Origin: Branchiostoma floridae
Lineage: Eukaryota > Chordata > Leptocardii > Amphioxiformes > Branchiostomatidae
Direction: 5' to 3'
Length of the DNA stretch: 64,000 bases
Assembly (NCBI RefSeq): GCF_000003815.2
Contig: NC_049987.1
Coordinates: 21,274,187 to 21,338,186 of the forward strand
The notes under the pieces are model-generated. The model worked only from the letters and a program-made list of their open reading frames with translations, had not been told where the DNA came from and made no database searches. Positions 12,511 through 25,006 of the stretch are shown one piece after another. Position numbers and translations under genes: made by a program. Within the stretch, counting starts at the first letter, position 1. Every line of letters begins with the position of its first letter.

Positions 12511-13031
12511 ACTTAAACTAGAGTTTGTAAAAGTTCCAGGAGACTTAATTAGGGGGCATGAACCTAGACCAAGGTCTATCTACCGTATATAGTACTGTAT
12601 ATTCAGAAGAAAACGAGGGGTTCTGCTGTAGTACCAAGGCAAACTGTCAGGGGGGTATTATCTATATGATAGGACAAGACCTAACCATACATATCAAATT
12701 TCATAAACCACCCATAGCTTTTTTAGTCATGCTGTGGGACCACAAACATACATACGGACGTCCAAACAAACAACAAACATGCATACACAAACGTTACCGA
12801 AAACATAACCTCGGTGACGGTAATGTTGCGTGGTTAACATTTTAAGCTTCAAATGCCACACCTCGTTCTGAACCAACCACACAGCGACATTCCAAGCTGA
12901 CGCTTTCCTACTCGTTTACGTCATAACATTAAAAGACGCTATGGTTGATGCCATGTAAGCGGCCGCAGCTCAGACCAAGGCTCAGACCAAGGGCAAAGCT
13001 TCGCAACAACTTGCATAGTTAGCCAAACATA

Positions 13032-14203
13032 CCGGTGTGACAGCGATCTCGCCCCCCCGTGATCTCGCCCCCCCGGGGGCGAAATCACTAGCGATCTCGC
13101 CCCCCTGGGGCGAAATCGCTAGCGATCTCGCCCTCCCCGGCTAGTGATCTCGCCCCCCTACCTCGCCCCCCTTTAGCGATTTCGCCCCCCCCCCAAAAAA
13201 AAAACGGGTTTACATGACATTTTAGAAGTTGATTGGTATAAATCACAAAATGCAGTTTCAGAATGATATAAGTACACGAGTTTGATACATAACTCCATTC
13301 ATAGTATCAATATTAACGTAATTAACGTAATATTAACGTAATAAGATAGTTGAACTTGTTTCAGACAAGGAGGGTTGGGTCCCTTGTATTCCCATTATTG
13401 CATATACCTGAGTCTTGACATAAGATGTATTTCATTGTATTCACCTGTCCTCAAACAACCTATATATCTCCAATATGAAGTCTCTACCATGAAGTGACCA
13501 CAAAAGAACTATGTAATGTCTTTATTAATTATGCAAATATTAGGTATTAATTAGAATAACGCACATTTTGGTATATGCACCTGGCCAAGGGATATCTTCA
13601 CCTCCAACATGACTGTTTTTTCTAGTATTTAGGAACTGATGCTTTTTTTACCCGTGTTTCTTAAGACTGGTACTTTATCAGTGTTTGTGTAACATTTAGC
13701 AACAGCTATATCAACTTGCGCGTAGATAGTGTTTATAATGAGAAACTATTATTCACGTGTGTTTTTGTTAGTGCTTTGGAAATGTTTCCAGCACAAGAAA
13801 GAAAACACTGTGACAAATTGAAAACATATAGCTGACGTATTCCGTACCATAGACGGTGTTGATTTATACGTTCGCAGTAGCACTGTTTTTATGCCACCTC
13901 AGCTGCAAAAATTGTCTTTTTCATTTCAATGTCATGTTTGCACCGAACAATATAGTATCGACTTTCGAGGTATGACAGGCATCTTACGGTACGGTAATAA
14001 GGTGCCATAAGGTACCAGGTAACACACCATACACGTTACTCCCCAGGTGCAGTATAGTACCAGGTAGCGCACCTGTAATATGTAGTAACCAGCTGCTCTG
14101 GGGGGGGGGGGGCGAAAACGCTAAAGGGGGGCGAAAACGCTAGTGATCTCGCCCCCCGGGGGGGCGAGATCGCCGGGGGGGGGCCAGATCGCTGTCACAC
14201 CGG
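13032..14203. mobile_element. 1.17-kb terminal-inverted-repeat element with GATCTCGCCCCCC subterminal iterations
   Basis: CCGGTGTGACAGC (13032-13044) is the exact reverse complement of GCTGTCACACCGG (14191-14203). Next to each end, near-inverted GATCTCGCCCCCC(C)G runs and GCGAAAACGCTA/GCGATTTCGC units repeat several times (13045-13195 and 14100-14190). The central 0.9 kb is AT-rich and encodes nothing recognised. Most likely a non-autonomous DNA transposon; no target duplication seen. Confidence 0.78.
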
Positions 14204-15720
14204 GTCACCCCTACTCTTTTCAATAAGTGTGTTGGGTTCTTTTACGTGCAGAGGTTTGAGGCTTATGCCTGAAGCTACCTCGTACACGCTACCGGTTTTA
14301 CGTCACCCTCTGAAATGACGAATGCTAGGTGGGTTCACAAATGCGTATATATTCAAATCCGTTTGATGTGCGCATGAAGCTCTTAGTCTCTACCAGGCTC
14401 CACAGGTCGCGGGAAAAATACTACAAATTGGACAAATATAGATACATAACATGCGAGATGAGTTAGCCGACCGAGAAGTATGGTTAGCGACCCAGCTAAC
14501 TTGTCTGACATGTTACCTGTTTACGTTTGTCCAATTTCTATTATTTTTACAACGACCTGTGGAGCCGGGTGGAGGCAAATACTCCCATGCGCGCCTCATA
14601 CGGACTTAAATATATACGCACGTGTGATCCCACCTTTACAACATGCACTCGCAAAGATAACGCGTTCGAAATGTACAAACGAGAAGTAACAATTAAAAAC
14701 AAGACCCAAACGTGCAACATAGTTAATTTGTTAAGAGAGATGAGAGGTGAAGCGAAAAGTTAACAAACGACGTGAATAATTTATGTCCCTCCCTTTGTTC
14801 GCCATGTGCACCATCGCTATGCGTGATATCCAGCCGATGTCGGTCCAGAGATTTTCAGGGATTTGACCATGGTTTATCCATGTCAACCATACCAAATTAC
14901 AGCTTGTTTGGCGTGTTGTGGAATTTACACCGAAAATACGTTAAGCAACAAACTATTCCCCAGACTTTTGGGCTTAGAGATGTTGGCTCAAAACACGACA
15001 ATGTCGCTGTTAAGGTGGCCTAATGGATATGTCCTTAGGCGAGGCTTACTCAGATTTTCCACCAGTTGCATACCGGCTGAAAGGTTGTATTTTGCGTATT
15101 CGAACGATATTTTGGCACCAACCCAAACAGTGTGGTAGAATAACACCTTTCTCTGCTATAAAAAGGTAAAGTACATGTAATGCTAGATACAAACCACTCA
15201 TTTGGGCGTTAGTTTCGCTCTATGCCTGGTGTTAGTTGGCCGTAATGCTGAATCTAACAGGTGTTATGTAGCCTATAAGGATGACTGTCGCGTCCGGTGA
15301 AGCAGGTAGAAAACACAGATCAATGCCGATAGTAGGAGCTTTAATGCGAGGATTACATGAAGTTCTATGGTCCTTGTGTCAGTCAATAATAAAGACGACA
15401 AAGCTGGCAACGCTCTGTAAAAGACTTTTCCTTCTGGACTACAAATCTATTGTCTTCAGAAAAATTAAGACTTCATCTTGTTTAGGGCGTGTCTTTGCAG
15501 GTTAAGTACTTTTTATTGCGAGATATAAAATAAGTAAATACACAGAGTTGCCGTTCTCAAGCAAATTTCTCATATCAGAGAACAGTTGATACGTTCCTGC
15601 TACGTTCTTCAAATGTAATCGCCTTCCAAAGTTGCAGCAAAACAACTAAAACTTACCGAAAAGCACCAAAAAATTGTCGCGCGGCGGACAAAAAGACGAA
15701 AGACATTTCTAAAACTAACC
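14204..15720. other. No gene recognised
   Basis: Short ORFs on the plus strand only, with no recognisable motif or splice context. Confidence 0.45.
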
Positions 15721-15837
15721 ACTCTTTACTCTTATCGGATCTATATGTTTTTTTACCAGATGTTTACGGGGATTTGTTTCGGGAGTTCCTGTCAGAGTGA
15801 TGGCTTCTCTATCAGTGTTGTGTGCGCCGCTCCCCCG

Positions 15838-16111
15838 GCTAGCCTCCATAGCAGGCTCTGTACTGTGGGGCCTTTTTTGGCTCATAATACACTTTTTCTG
15901 GCCATTTCTTTTCGTACTGGGTCGCTTGACCATTGGCCCCGTAGTAATCCGCGACGGTCGACAATCGGTAGCCGCCATAGAAGGCTCTCTGGAGCTTTTT
16001 TTCCGGCTCATAATACACTTTTGCTGGACATTTCGTTTTGAAATGGGTCGCTTGACCATTGGCCAAAAAGGACGGGAAAAGGGCCCCAGAGAGCCTGCTA
16101 TGGAGGCTAGC
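15838..16111. repeat. Direct plus inverted repeat cluster
   Basis: Two direct copies of about 95 bp (15845-15939 and 15973-16062) share CATAGCAGGCTCT/CATAGAAGGCTCT, GGCTCATAATACACTTTT and GGGTCGCTTGACCATTGGCC. An inverted end follows at 16081-16111 (GGGCCCCAGAGAGCCTGCTA, TGGAGGCTAGC) matching 15838-15872. The ORFs seen across it on both strands follow from this repeat structure and are not credible genes. Confidence 0.7.
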
Positions 16112-16379
16112 CCCCGGCGGTGTCTTGGCCTTGCGAGTGACACGCGATCGACGCGAGACCGGTAATCACCAATCATGGCTGGGGCGTGTGCAATCAACTG
16201 GAACAGCCGCCGCTGTTCTAGCCACCGGGCGCACCCCTGTTTATTCACAAGCGTCAGTAATTTGCTCCGAATTCAACGAACAAAACTTAATGGGTTTTCC
16301 CAATTTTAATTACACCACTACAACTGTCTCTTTCATGGAAATAGACATAAGATTAATCAACACAGCTTATGTGTAAGAC

Positions 16380-17640
16380 TGCACCAGGCCAGGACTGAAA
16401 TGTAAAAGTTGGATTGGGACCAACATTGTCGGACAGGTATGCAACCTGCAAGTATTAGATCACAATCTCTGGAAATAAACAGATGCTATCATTTTGGCTG
16501 GAGGCTGCGCATACCCAAACATTTACACAATAATTCACGCCACACAAAGGAACCAATTGTTAAGCTACGCGTTAGATAGAGATAAGTTATGGCTTTTAAT
16601 TACACTTTCGATAAATGATAGGAGCGTTTAGACTTAATGATAATAATATACGTAGAGGTTGGATCGAAAAGAACCAAATAGACATTTATCTACATTTTTG
16701 TTAACCCAAACATACAAACGTCGACAACTTTAGCTGAATGTCGTTTAATGTCCGACGTTTTTTTATATCAATTTTAAAATGAACAAAGTGCTACCAACAT
16801 ATCCCTAATATTATTACTAAACTATATTTTAAATTATACAGCCTAAAACGCCTCTAAATACGGGCCGGCTAAAAACAAATGATTTTGATGAGAAAAGCCT
16901 TTGGTAGTAAATAATAGAAACGTCAGTGTGTCCACTGCCCAGGCTTCCAATGTGTCCTGTCAGCTTTGGCCAACTGAAAATGCTACTTTCAGCAGTTTTT
17001 GTTCTGCATATCGTTTAAGATCCAAGTTGTTTCAGTCTGCAATGTTGTGAATCAAACAGATTTCAAACAAAATTTCAAATAGATAGCTACGGCCCACAAA
17101 ATTAGATCTTGTATTTATGTTAAGATATGAGTTACATTTTTGCATCAATAGTACATGTAAGTGTCTATACCCCCTGTGATAACAGTTATAGTATTAAGTC
17201 CATGTAGTACCGTACGTATCGTATGTACGGATACGGGGGGAAATGGTGAGAGTTCCTTTGCATATGTAATACTACTATAATACATGTAGTACACATTTGA
17301 TTTAAGTTAGCAAGTCACCGACGATTGTTTGATGAATTGCTAGAAACGGAAAGTGTTCACCCAGTTGTTGATATGTATATATCTACTAGACTCGTCCGGC
17401 TAGATAACTTTGATGATATTCATCAAATTTTGACCAGAATGTATGTATGTATGGTTCGCTTCGTTTCTGGTGGCGCATGCTGATTAATGTGTCCAAATGT
17501 TATTCATTAAAACACACTTTGTGTGAAAACACACTTGATGTAAAATACACTTTGCACGCTACACATAGTTGGGACTAGATAAAACCTTTATTTATTCGGT
17601 CCGTTTGAGAGAGTTGTTGCGGAGGCTAGCCTAACTACGC
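16380..17640. other. No gene or clear repeat seen
   Basis: AT-rich sequence with no ORF worth reporting. Confidence 0.5.
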
Positions 17641-17874
17641 TGGATTACTGTGATCACTCTCCCTGTCAAACTATCCACACAACTTTACCATATTCCACAA
17701 GCCTTGATCCCTTTAGAAAGCCTGTTGGTGGCTAGGTGGAGATCATGTATTGATAGCAGGATTGAAACAGGAGTGGCGTCTTTGCCGCAACTACCAAACT
17801 CCAAATGTGGCTTGAAAATAGTAGGGACAAATTTACAGACAAAACGCCAGAGGAGGTAGCCAGCCCAAGATTAT

Positions 17875-18250
17875 AGTCAGCAAAAGACTGTGGTTGTTGA
17901 TCGTCTAGTTCTTCTGGTATGTTATCTGTAAATTTGGCCAATCTCTATTACATTTTCAAGCAACATGTGGAGCCTGGCAGGGGCTAGTGGCTTTGTAAAA
18001 CAAGCGAAAACTGAAGTTGTTGATCGCCTAGCTCCACTGGTATGTTATCTGTAAATTTGGCTAATCTCTCCTACTTTTTCAAGCAACATGTGACGCCTGG
18101 CAGGGCTAGTGACTTTGTAAAACAAGCGAAAAACTAGTTGTTGATCGTCTAGCTCCTCAGGTATGTTATCTGTAAACTTGGCCAATCAATCAACCAATCA
18201 ATCACTACATTTTCAAGCAACATGTGGAGCCTGGTAGTCGCTTTGTAAAA
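17875..18250. repeat. About 124-bp tandem repeat, three copies
   Basis: Each unit carries TTGTTGATCG(T/C)CTAG, GGTATGTTATCTGTAAA, TTGGCCAATC and TTTTCAAGCAACATGTG followed by GCCTGG(C)AG..CTTTGTAAAA. The third copy has a small (CAAT)n expansion at 18182-18203. Confidence 0.88.
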
Positions 18251-18259
18251 GACGCATGG

Positions 18260-20180
18260 AACTGATTTATGTGTCTAGCGTGAGTCCAAACGGTTCTACA
18301 AGTATTCTAAATATCCCCGAGCAAAAGACATTACTAGTGTAAAATACAAGCGGAAGGGCGTGAAGGGTAGCTGTAAAAATGAAGCCAATTAACCAAATAT
18401 ATCATGCTTAAAAGTTCACAAGTTTATGAGGTCAACCACCCCCGTCACAAGTGCGTGTGTGTAAGTAGTTACGAGTACGTCTGACATCTGCTTGAGCTTC
18501 TCTCTAGTAGACCTCTAAGTTACTCAGTCTATTAAAGCGGACTGTAAATGTGGTAAAAATTGGCAAAAGTACGGGTCTATATTCAGAGGACTTGGTCGGT
18601 TCTAGCCGAGTGCAGATTTGTCCACTAAAGATGTGCCAATCGTAAATCTATGGCTGGCTAATTCCTCTGTCAAACTATTCAACATATTTGACCAATTTCT
18701 AGAATTTTTCAAATGAACCAACGTTGTCTTGCAAAGACTATGCTTGTGTCCACATTTGAGATTCGTTTCCCTAAAGTAAGCACAACCGTTCCGGGCCTCA
18801 TCAACTTCCTTGTCTACAGATTTTTACACACTGTAAATCAGATATGGCTATAACTGTGGATACACGGTTAAGGTAACCTTTCAGAAGATTTTACCTGGGA
18901 ACAAGGCAGTATCAGAAGCCAGGCAAGCAGTATCCAACTGCCACTGGCTTTTGAGTATTCTATGGCACCCCTTAAATCTGCTGGGAGATTACATACACTT
19001 AACACAACCTGTATCCTGATACAGAGGTCTTTAGGACAAGGCAGTTATAGCTTTTAAAAATTCCTGTGGTTGAATTGTTGTATGATGATGATTTTATTAC
19101 ATATAGTTTTGTCGAAGTCTGATTGCAAAGAACAGACTGTCAGACAGAAAGACAAACTGAAGAACAATTCAACATTTGACCTGTCTGAAAGCTGACTCTA
19201 ATCTAAACTTGTTGACTTTCACTTATCTTTTTCTGCTACATATGAATTCATCTAAAATGTCATAGATCTAGATCTGGATTTAGAAATGATTTGACACTTT
19301 ATCCCCGCATTAAGGGTGTTCACAAAAAAGTGCCTGCAACCCAGGTAGAGTGAAAATTGTGTAAAACAATTATTATCTCTTGTATTGTCTCTTACTATTC
19401 AAGAAAGGTACAATCCCACGAGGCAAGGGAAACTTTCCCTATCGAAACTACATGTGCAAATGCTGGTCTGCAGATATACTGAAGCCCGACATGTTCAGTT
19501 GAGGAGAACGCTAGTTACTTAGAATTAGCAAGATCACCACGTGCTTCCAAAGTTCAATGTTATAAGCCTTGAATTTATACTGTACATTGAAGCACATTAC
19601 ATACATGTACCTTAGTACAGAACAGCATAGATTAACTTGAATGTTTGTATGCATTTCGGTAAGTAATGCAATCTTGATGTCTGCTATAGATACGGGCATT
19701 TACGGTTATAAATAGGTAGTGAAGATTATACATTTATTTCGGTAACCAGAGTGCTATATTTAAAACAACAACCCCCAAAAAGCAATCATTCAATCCCTAC
19801 CTGTTGCTTCTTCAGGTTAGGTTGGTGGGGTCGGCGAGAGAGAGAGGGTGCCGACCGAAGACCTGTCTGTCCGTCTGTCTGTCGGATTCACAAACAAAAT
19901 ACAAATGTAGCAACTTTAAGATAGACAGATCTAGCGACTGCAGTGATTAGCACACAACCACACAGCCTGGTCTGACGGCAAAGTTTTCAGTAAGAGTTTA
20001 AAAACTTGAAATCGCAATCCCGATCAAGTTCGCTTTGCTGACAAGCAAGATGATCCTATACCTTCCGCTGGTCTCGACGAGAAGAACTCTGACTCTTTGA
20101 AGCAGCCACAGGTTCAACGTACAGCGTAGAAATACTTAACTCAACTCGTCACATAGAATAACCAAAGAACCACTGCTTAA
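18260..20180. other. No gene recognised
   Basis: Contains scattered CCAAGCAGAT-family end motifs (ACATCTGCTTG near 18485; AAATCTGCTGGGAGATTA near 18975) and otherwise unremarkable sequence. Confidence 0.5.
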
Positions 20181-20189
20181 TGTCAGTAA

Positions 20190-20450
20190 GCACGCCTTAA
20201 GACCTGCCCTCGCCGTGTGTTCCGGCGGGAGTGGCGTGGCAGGTGGAACAGCGGGGCAGATGTGCGAAGTCGCGTGCAGCCCGGCCAGCCGTTGTGCCCG
20301 CGGGCGGCACCATTGTTCCCGCACCAGGTGCGGAGCACGGCAGGGACAATAGCGGCAGCGGGCAGGTGTTTAAGGCGCTTCCGTCATTAAACGTTCGTCG
20401 GGGTGAGGGGCCGCGAGGAAAGGGGTCAAGTAAGGGGTAAGGGAGGGTAG
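20190..20450. other. GC-rich island without a recognised gene
   Basis: CpG-rich stretch (AGCCCGGCCAGCCGTTGTGC and around). Several short ORFs on both strands, none with a recognisable domain. It could be an unmethylated regulatory island. Confidence 0.45.
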
Positions 20451-20467
20451 AGAGACACTGGCTTTTG

Positions 20468-20694
20468 ATCTCCAAGAAGATGTAACGCTAGTTCACCTTT
20501 ATCCGAAGGGTAACTTATATCCGTTGTATCTAGAAACCGACGGGTATATAAGAAAATTAAGTCAACAGGCAGTGGTTTAAAACTACACTGAAAATATTGC
20601 AACTTGAAACCACCGTCAGTCTACTTGATAATTCTTAATACACTTTTAATTTACCGCACATATAAAGGTGAACTAGCGTTATGGCCTTGGATTG
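20468..20694. repeat. 227-bp foldback element with perfect 19-bp inner repeats
   Basis: TAACGCTAGTTCACCTTTA (20483-20501) is the exact reverse complement of TAAAGGTGAACTAGCGTTA (20663-20681). Outer ATCTCCAAGAAGAT and ATGGCCTTGGATT pair partially and link it to the CCAAGCAGAT family. Confidence 0.7.
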
Positions 20695-21120
20695 CTTCGG
20701 TGCGCATTTTTCGCATTTCTTCTGGCCTTCTTATGTTTTTTCTCTCTCTATTAAAGACAGTTTCACATCACTTGAAAGAATCAGAAACGACAAACCCATA
20801 TCTGCTTGGAGCGTAGTCTGTAAGCGTGAATGGCTAACGAACGCGTCAGAATTACCGTTACAGCTATCATGATTATGTAATTCATTGTCATAGAAAAGAC
20901 ATTTTAAGTCATAGAAAAGACATTTTACGATGTATTCTGTTGCAAGCCGCAATCAGGGTCATTGTTTGATTTCTTTTCGTTTTGTTTTGCTTCCATGAGC
21001 TATCATTATACCGATTTCCTGTTTAACAATAGTTATGACAGTCACGACTTCCTGAATCGTCGGACGGTTGACCGATGTTTTCTGTTAATGACAGTGATAA
21101 ATTTGGAAATAATTTGTGCT

Positions 21121-21269
21121 GCTACACACACACACATAGATACACACACACAGGCACAGGCACACACACACACACATACACACACAGGTACACACACAAA
21201 CACACATGTACACACAAACACAAGGTACACACACAAACACACACACAGGTACACACACACACAAACACA

Positions 21270-21307
<38 letters not shown>

Positions 21308-21370
21308 CACACACAGACAGGTACGCACACACACACACACACACACGCCACGCACTCACACACACACAGA
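21121..21370. repeat. (CA)n-rich microsatellite
   Basis: CACACA runs broken by GGTA and GATA (CACACAGGTACACACA). ORFs here on both strands are low-complexity products. Confidence 0.95.
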
Positions 21371-21559
21371 TGCCTTAGGCCGCGTCTTCTATGAGTCCAA
21401 GTCTCTAAAACAGAAGATAGGTTATTGTGACAACTGTGTAAGAATCCCATGTCAAATCATCATGGTTCTCCCATCGTCTACGATGTCATATATGTTTTGT
21501 AAATGTGTCTGCTTGTCACATTTGTTATGATTTTGATATTATTGACCTATTATATACTC

Positions 21560-22220
21560 TGTTAACAAGAGGCTGGTTAACCAGCAGTTGGTTAACAGGT
21601 GGTTTGTTAACAGGTGGTTGGTTAACAGGAGGTTGGTTAACAGGAGGTTGGTTAACAGGTGGTTGGTTAACAGGTGGTTGGGTAACAGGAGGTTAGTTAA
21701 CAGATGATTAGTTAACAAGTGGTTAGTTAACAATTAGTTAACATGAGGTTGGTTAACAGGTGGTTGGTTAACAGTTGGTTGGTTAACAGGTTGGTTAACA
21801 GGTGGTTGGTTAACAAGTTAGTTAACATGTAATTAGTTAACAGGCGGTTGGTTAAGAGGTGGTTGGTTAAGAGGTGGTTGGTTAACAGGAGGTTGGTTAC
21901 CAGGTGGTCGGTTAAGAGGTGGTTGGTTAACAGGAGGTTGGTTAACAGGAGGTTGGTTTACAGGAGGTTGGTTAACAGGTGGTTGGTTAACAGGTGGCTG
22001 ATTAATAGTTAGTTAACAGGAGGCTAGTTAACAGGTGGTTGGTTAACAGGTGGCTGATTAATAGTTAGTTAACAGGAGGTTAGTTAAGAGGTGGCTGGTT
22101 AACAGGCAGTTGGTTAACAGGTTGGTTTACAGGAGGTTGGTCTACAGGAGGTTGGTTAACAGAATGTTGGTTAACAGGTGGTTGGTTAACAGGTGGCTGG
22201 TTAATAGGTGGTTGGTAAAC
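21560..22220. repeat. 15-bp minisatellite, GGTGGTTGGTTAACA
   Basis: About 44 units, with GTTAAC in nearly every unit and variants GGA/GGT/AGA. The unit length is divisible by three, so open frames such as (LTGGW)n arise without meaning. Neighbour to a CA-repeat block and close to the change in CpG density. Confidence 0.95.
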
Positions 22221-22224
22221 TGAG

Positions 22225-24245
22225 AAAACCGAGACAGAACAAAATCTCCAGCCTCTAGCACAATTCTAATAGTAATACAAAATTTGAAATATAAATAAAT
22301 ATCATTTTATGTACAATAACATATTATACAAGTAGGCTAAGAAGAAAATAACACAAAGAAGCCAAGGACAACATGGACATCTTTTCCTTCATTTTAATCA
22401 TTGAAAAGGCATGGAATATCTAACTGTTAAATAATAAGCACACTGTGCTGTGATCATGAGATTTGCGAGCAAGTAATATACACTGTGTAATATACATGGA
22501 TATGAACATATACAGCAGCTTCAAAATCATCACAAATACAACATAATTTTTTGCAGCATACACAATATCATTCTTACGTTTTTTTCTCAAAGATATGTAT
22601 TTTTTCAAAGTGACATATTACACAGAAGACACACACACTGAGACTTCACAAATATATATATATAAGATATACATATACGTGATAACTTGCAAATATAAAC
22701 ATCACCATCAGATATGATATAACTTCATTGCAATATAACCAGCATGCCTGCAAAGCTGGTGTGTTATGCTAAAGCAGCACATATACTAGCTATACAACAC
22801 AATTCAGACACATATTTGTACACTGATACATACAAATGTAGGGACAAAACACATCAGAGCCTTCTTAGCAGGTGCCTTGGGTCTGGCAACCTGGACAGAT
22901 ATCAGAAATCAGGAACAATCAGGAACTTATTCACAATGTACACATGTACACACGTGTATTTGTACGTGTACACTCAGATAATAGGGCACAACAACAAGAC
23001 CAAATAAAAAAAGGCCAGCCACAGAGCCTAACACAAGAGGACCAGACTCACGGTTTCCATGGCCCATGAAGGACAACTTCTCAGTTCTAAGACCAACATG
23101 CCCTTTAGGTGGACCCTCTGGTTCAGGGTCTACCTCACCGGGCCACTGGCTTCCAGGCTAGGGATTCTTCTTACATAACCAAAACTATCTTTCCTGTTAA
23201 TAAGGTGTCATCAGACACTGATGAGGGAACCAGAGCAATATCCAAAACTTGGTCAACTTTTGGTTGCATAAGAAAAATCCTATGCTCTCATTTTCTGATA
23301 ATTTGTACCATCTTAAATGGATAAAAAAATCACTTAACACCAATGGCTCAAATGGTTGCCGAGAATAGGTGTAGGCTATTGGAAGTTTCCAAACCAGGGA
23401 TCACGATCAAGAGCACAACAGCTAGACTAGTACTAGTATGGTAGTTTGTTTGCCTGCATGTTTTTTCGGTACATTTTTAGGAATAACTGTTAAAATTTGC
23501 CCTTGATCCAGCCCTTGATATTTGACCGTCATCAATTGAGGAAAATTTTGACACCAGAATTCGAACAACTTTGATGCCAGTTTTGGCATTTCAGACCACA
23601 AAGACTAGATTCTTTGATAACATTTATGTGCGTTGGTTTTGGCAGGTTTTCTGTTTAAAACATATCTCATACAGGTTGCAAATAACAAAGTTCAGTGCAA
23701 CGAAGAGAGAACTGTATTATCTTAAAACATTTGGAGTCTCTAACAAAATAGTCATTGATAAAAGTAGGTCTCTGCTGCCAAATATATAACTGGAAGATAA
23801 TGCGCTCCCTATTCTAAAATGACATGTCTAGAAAGAAAAAGAAGCCATTGCATCATTTGCCATCATTTTCTATACCAGACACCCTTCAGGAAGTCGTGAA
23901 AAAGTCATATCATACAATGTCATGTAGGTCGGCAATATAATTTCACAGTCGCTTTCCTTGTTTGTTAGCTTCCTTGTAACTTTTTTCATGGTCCCTCTGG
24001 TATGATTTCTTACACAGTTTTCCTCTAAAAACAGACCTTCTCAATAGTTCATTTTTGCACACTTAGAGCACTTGGTATCATATATCTCATTTCTGAACCT
24101 GTTAAAAATCAACCAGCTTCAAAACAAGGTCATGTTTTGCCCTCTCAAATTCATTGATCAAGTAGAGATATAGAATATGAAAAACAACATCAGTTTTGCA
24201 GATACATGTAGATCATTATCAATCAATGAAACTAATAGAAACAAG
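22225..24245. other. Intergenic, CpG-poor, no gene recognised
   Basis: AT-rich 3' flank of the FAAH2-like gene, with only short ORFs. No convincing poly(A) signal on the minus strand was identified. Confidence 0.45.
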
Positions 24246-24249
24246 ACCT

Positions 24250-24535
24250 TTGCAATAGCCAAGTGAGTAGAGTATTCGCCTTGCGTTCAGTAGGTCATGA
24301 TTTTGATCCCCAGAAAAATGACTTGAAAAATGGTACATACTGCTTTGTCAGCTGAGCACTCAGCATTTGGGAAATAGTACAGTAATTAAACACAGTCACA
24401 CACCACTACCAGTGGACTAGCCCCCTGCTGTAGGGATCACATAGAGTTGTGTGGCCTAAGGGCTATTAAAATGGAGATGGCCACCACCCTATGCACCATC
24501 TGTTGGGTAAGTACTTAACTAAACTAAATAAGTAC
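24250..24535 (+). mobile_element. tRNA-derived SINE copy
   Basis: TAGCCAAGTGAGTAGAGTAT resembles a tRNA A box and GGTCATGATTTTGATCCC a decayed B box. The body then reads AGCTGAGCACTCAGCATTTG and ends TAAGTACTTAACTAAACTAA. Lies in the 3' flank of the FAAH2-like gene. Confidence 0.6.
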
Positions 24536-25006
24536 CAAAAAAGTTTTCTGTAAGTAAACCACAGCTGCTGTGCTAGTTGGTTGATTATCTTGGTACTAAA
24601 TATATGTAGGTCTCAAAAACAGAACAGACAAGAAGTAGAATACAGTTTTTCCTGTGACCCTGTTTTGAGACAAATACTAGCTAGTCCTGATTCCAATGAA
24701 TTTACTTAATTCTCAGGTAAAATAAAAACCAATTAAAAGACAATTAAGTATCAGAGTTAGGATTATCCTTAAGTAGACTTGATGTTGGAGAACGTGTTTG
24801 CTAAGATGCCTGCGAGTGTTTTCTTAATACTCAGTTTCTCCATATCATTTGAGAAACAGTGGGAAACAAGAAAGCTTGTTGGTGTGGTATGATATACCTG
24901 TAATATCCTGTGGTGTGTAAATATATGCAATGGCAGGTGTTAAGTTATCTAATGTGGTGAATCTAGACAAATAAACAAGTAAACAAACTTCTGCTGTTGT
25001 TGTGTA

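Noticed and set aside
15715-16248. 177-codon minus-strand ORF
   Set aside because: Falls exactly on the direct/inverted repeat cluster; the protein repeats (KCIMSRKK / KCIMSQKR) come from the DNA repeat.
21042-21530. Long His/Thr- and Cys/Val-rich ORFs
   Set aside because: Translation of a CA microsatellite in several frames.
21505-21733. (LTGGW)n and (LLTNH)n ORFs
   Set aside because: Arise because the minisatellite unit is 15 bp; no start context or conserved flank.
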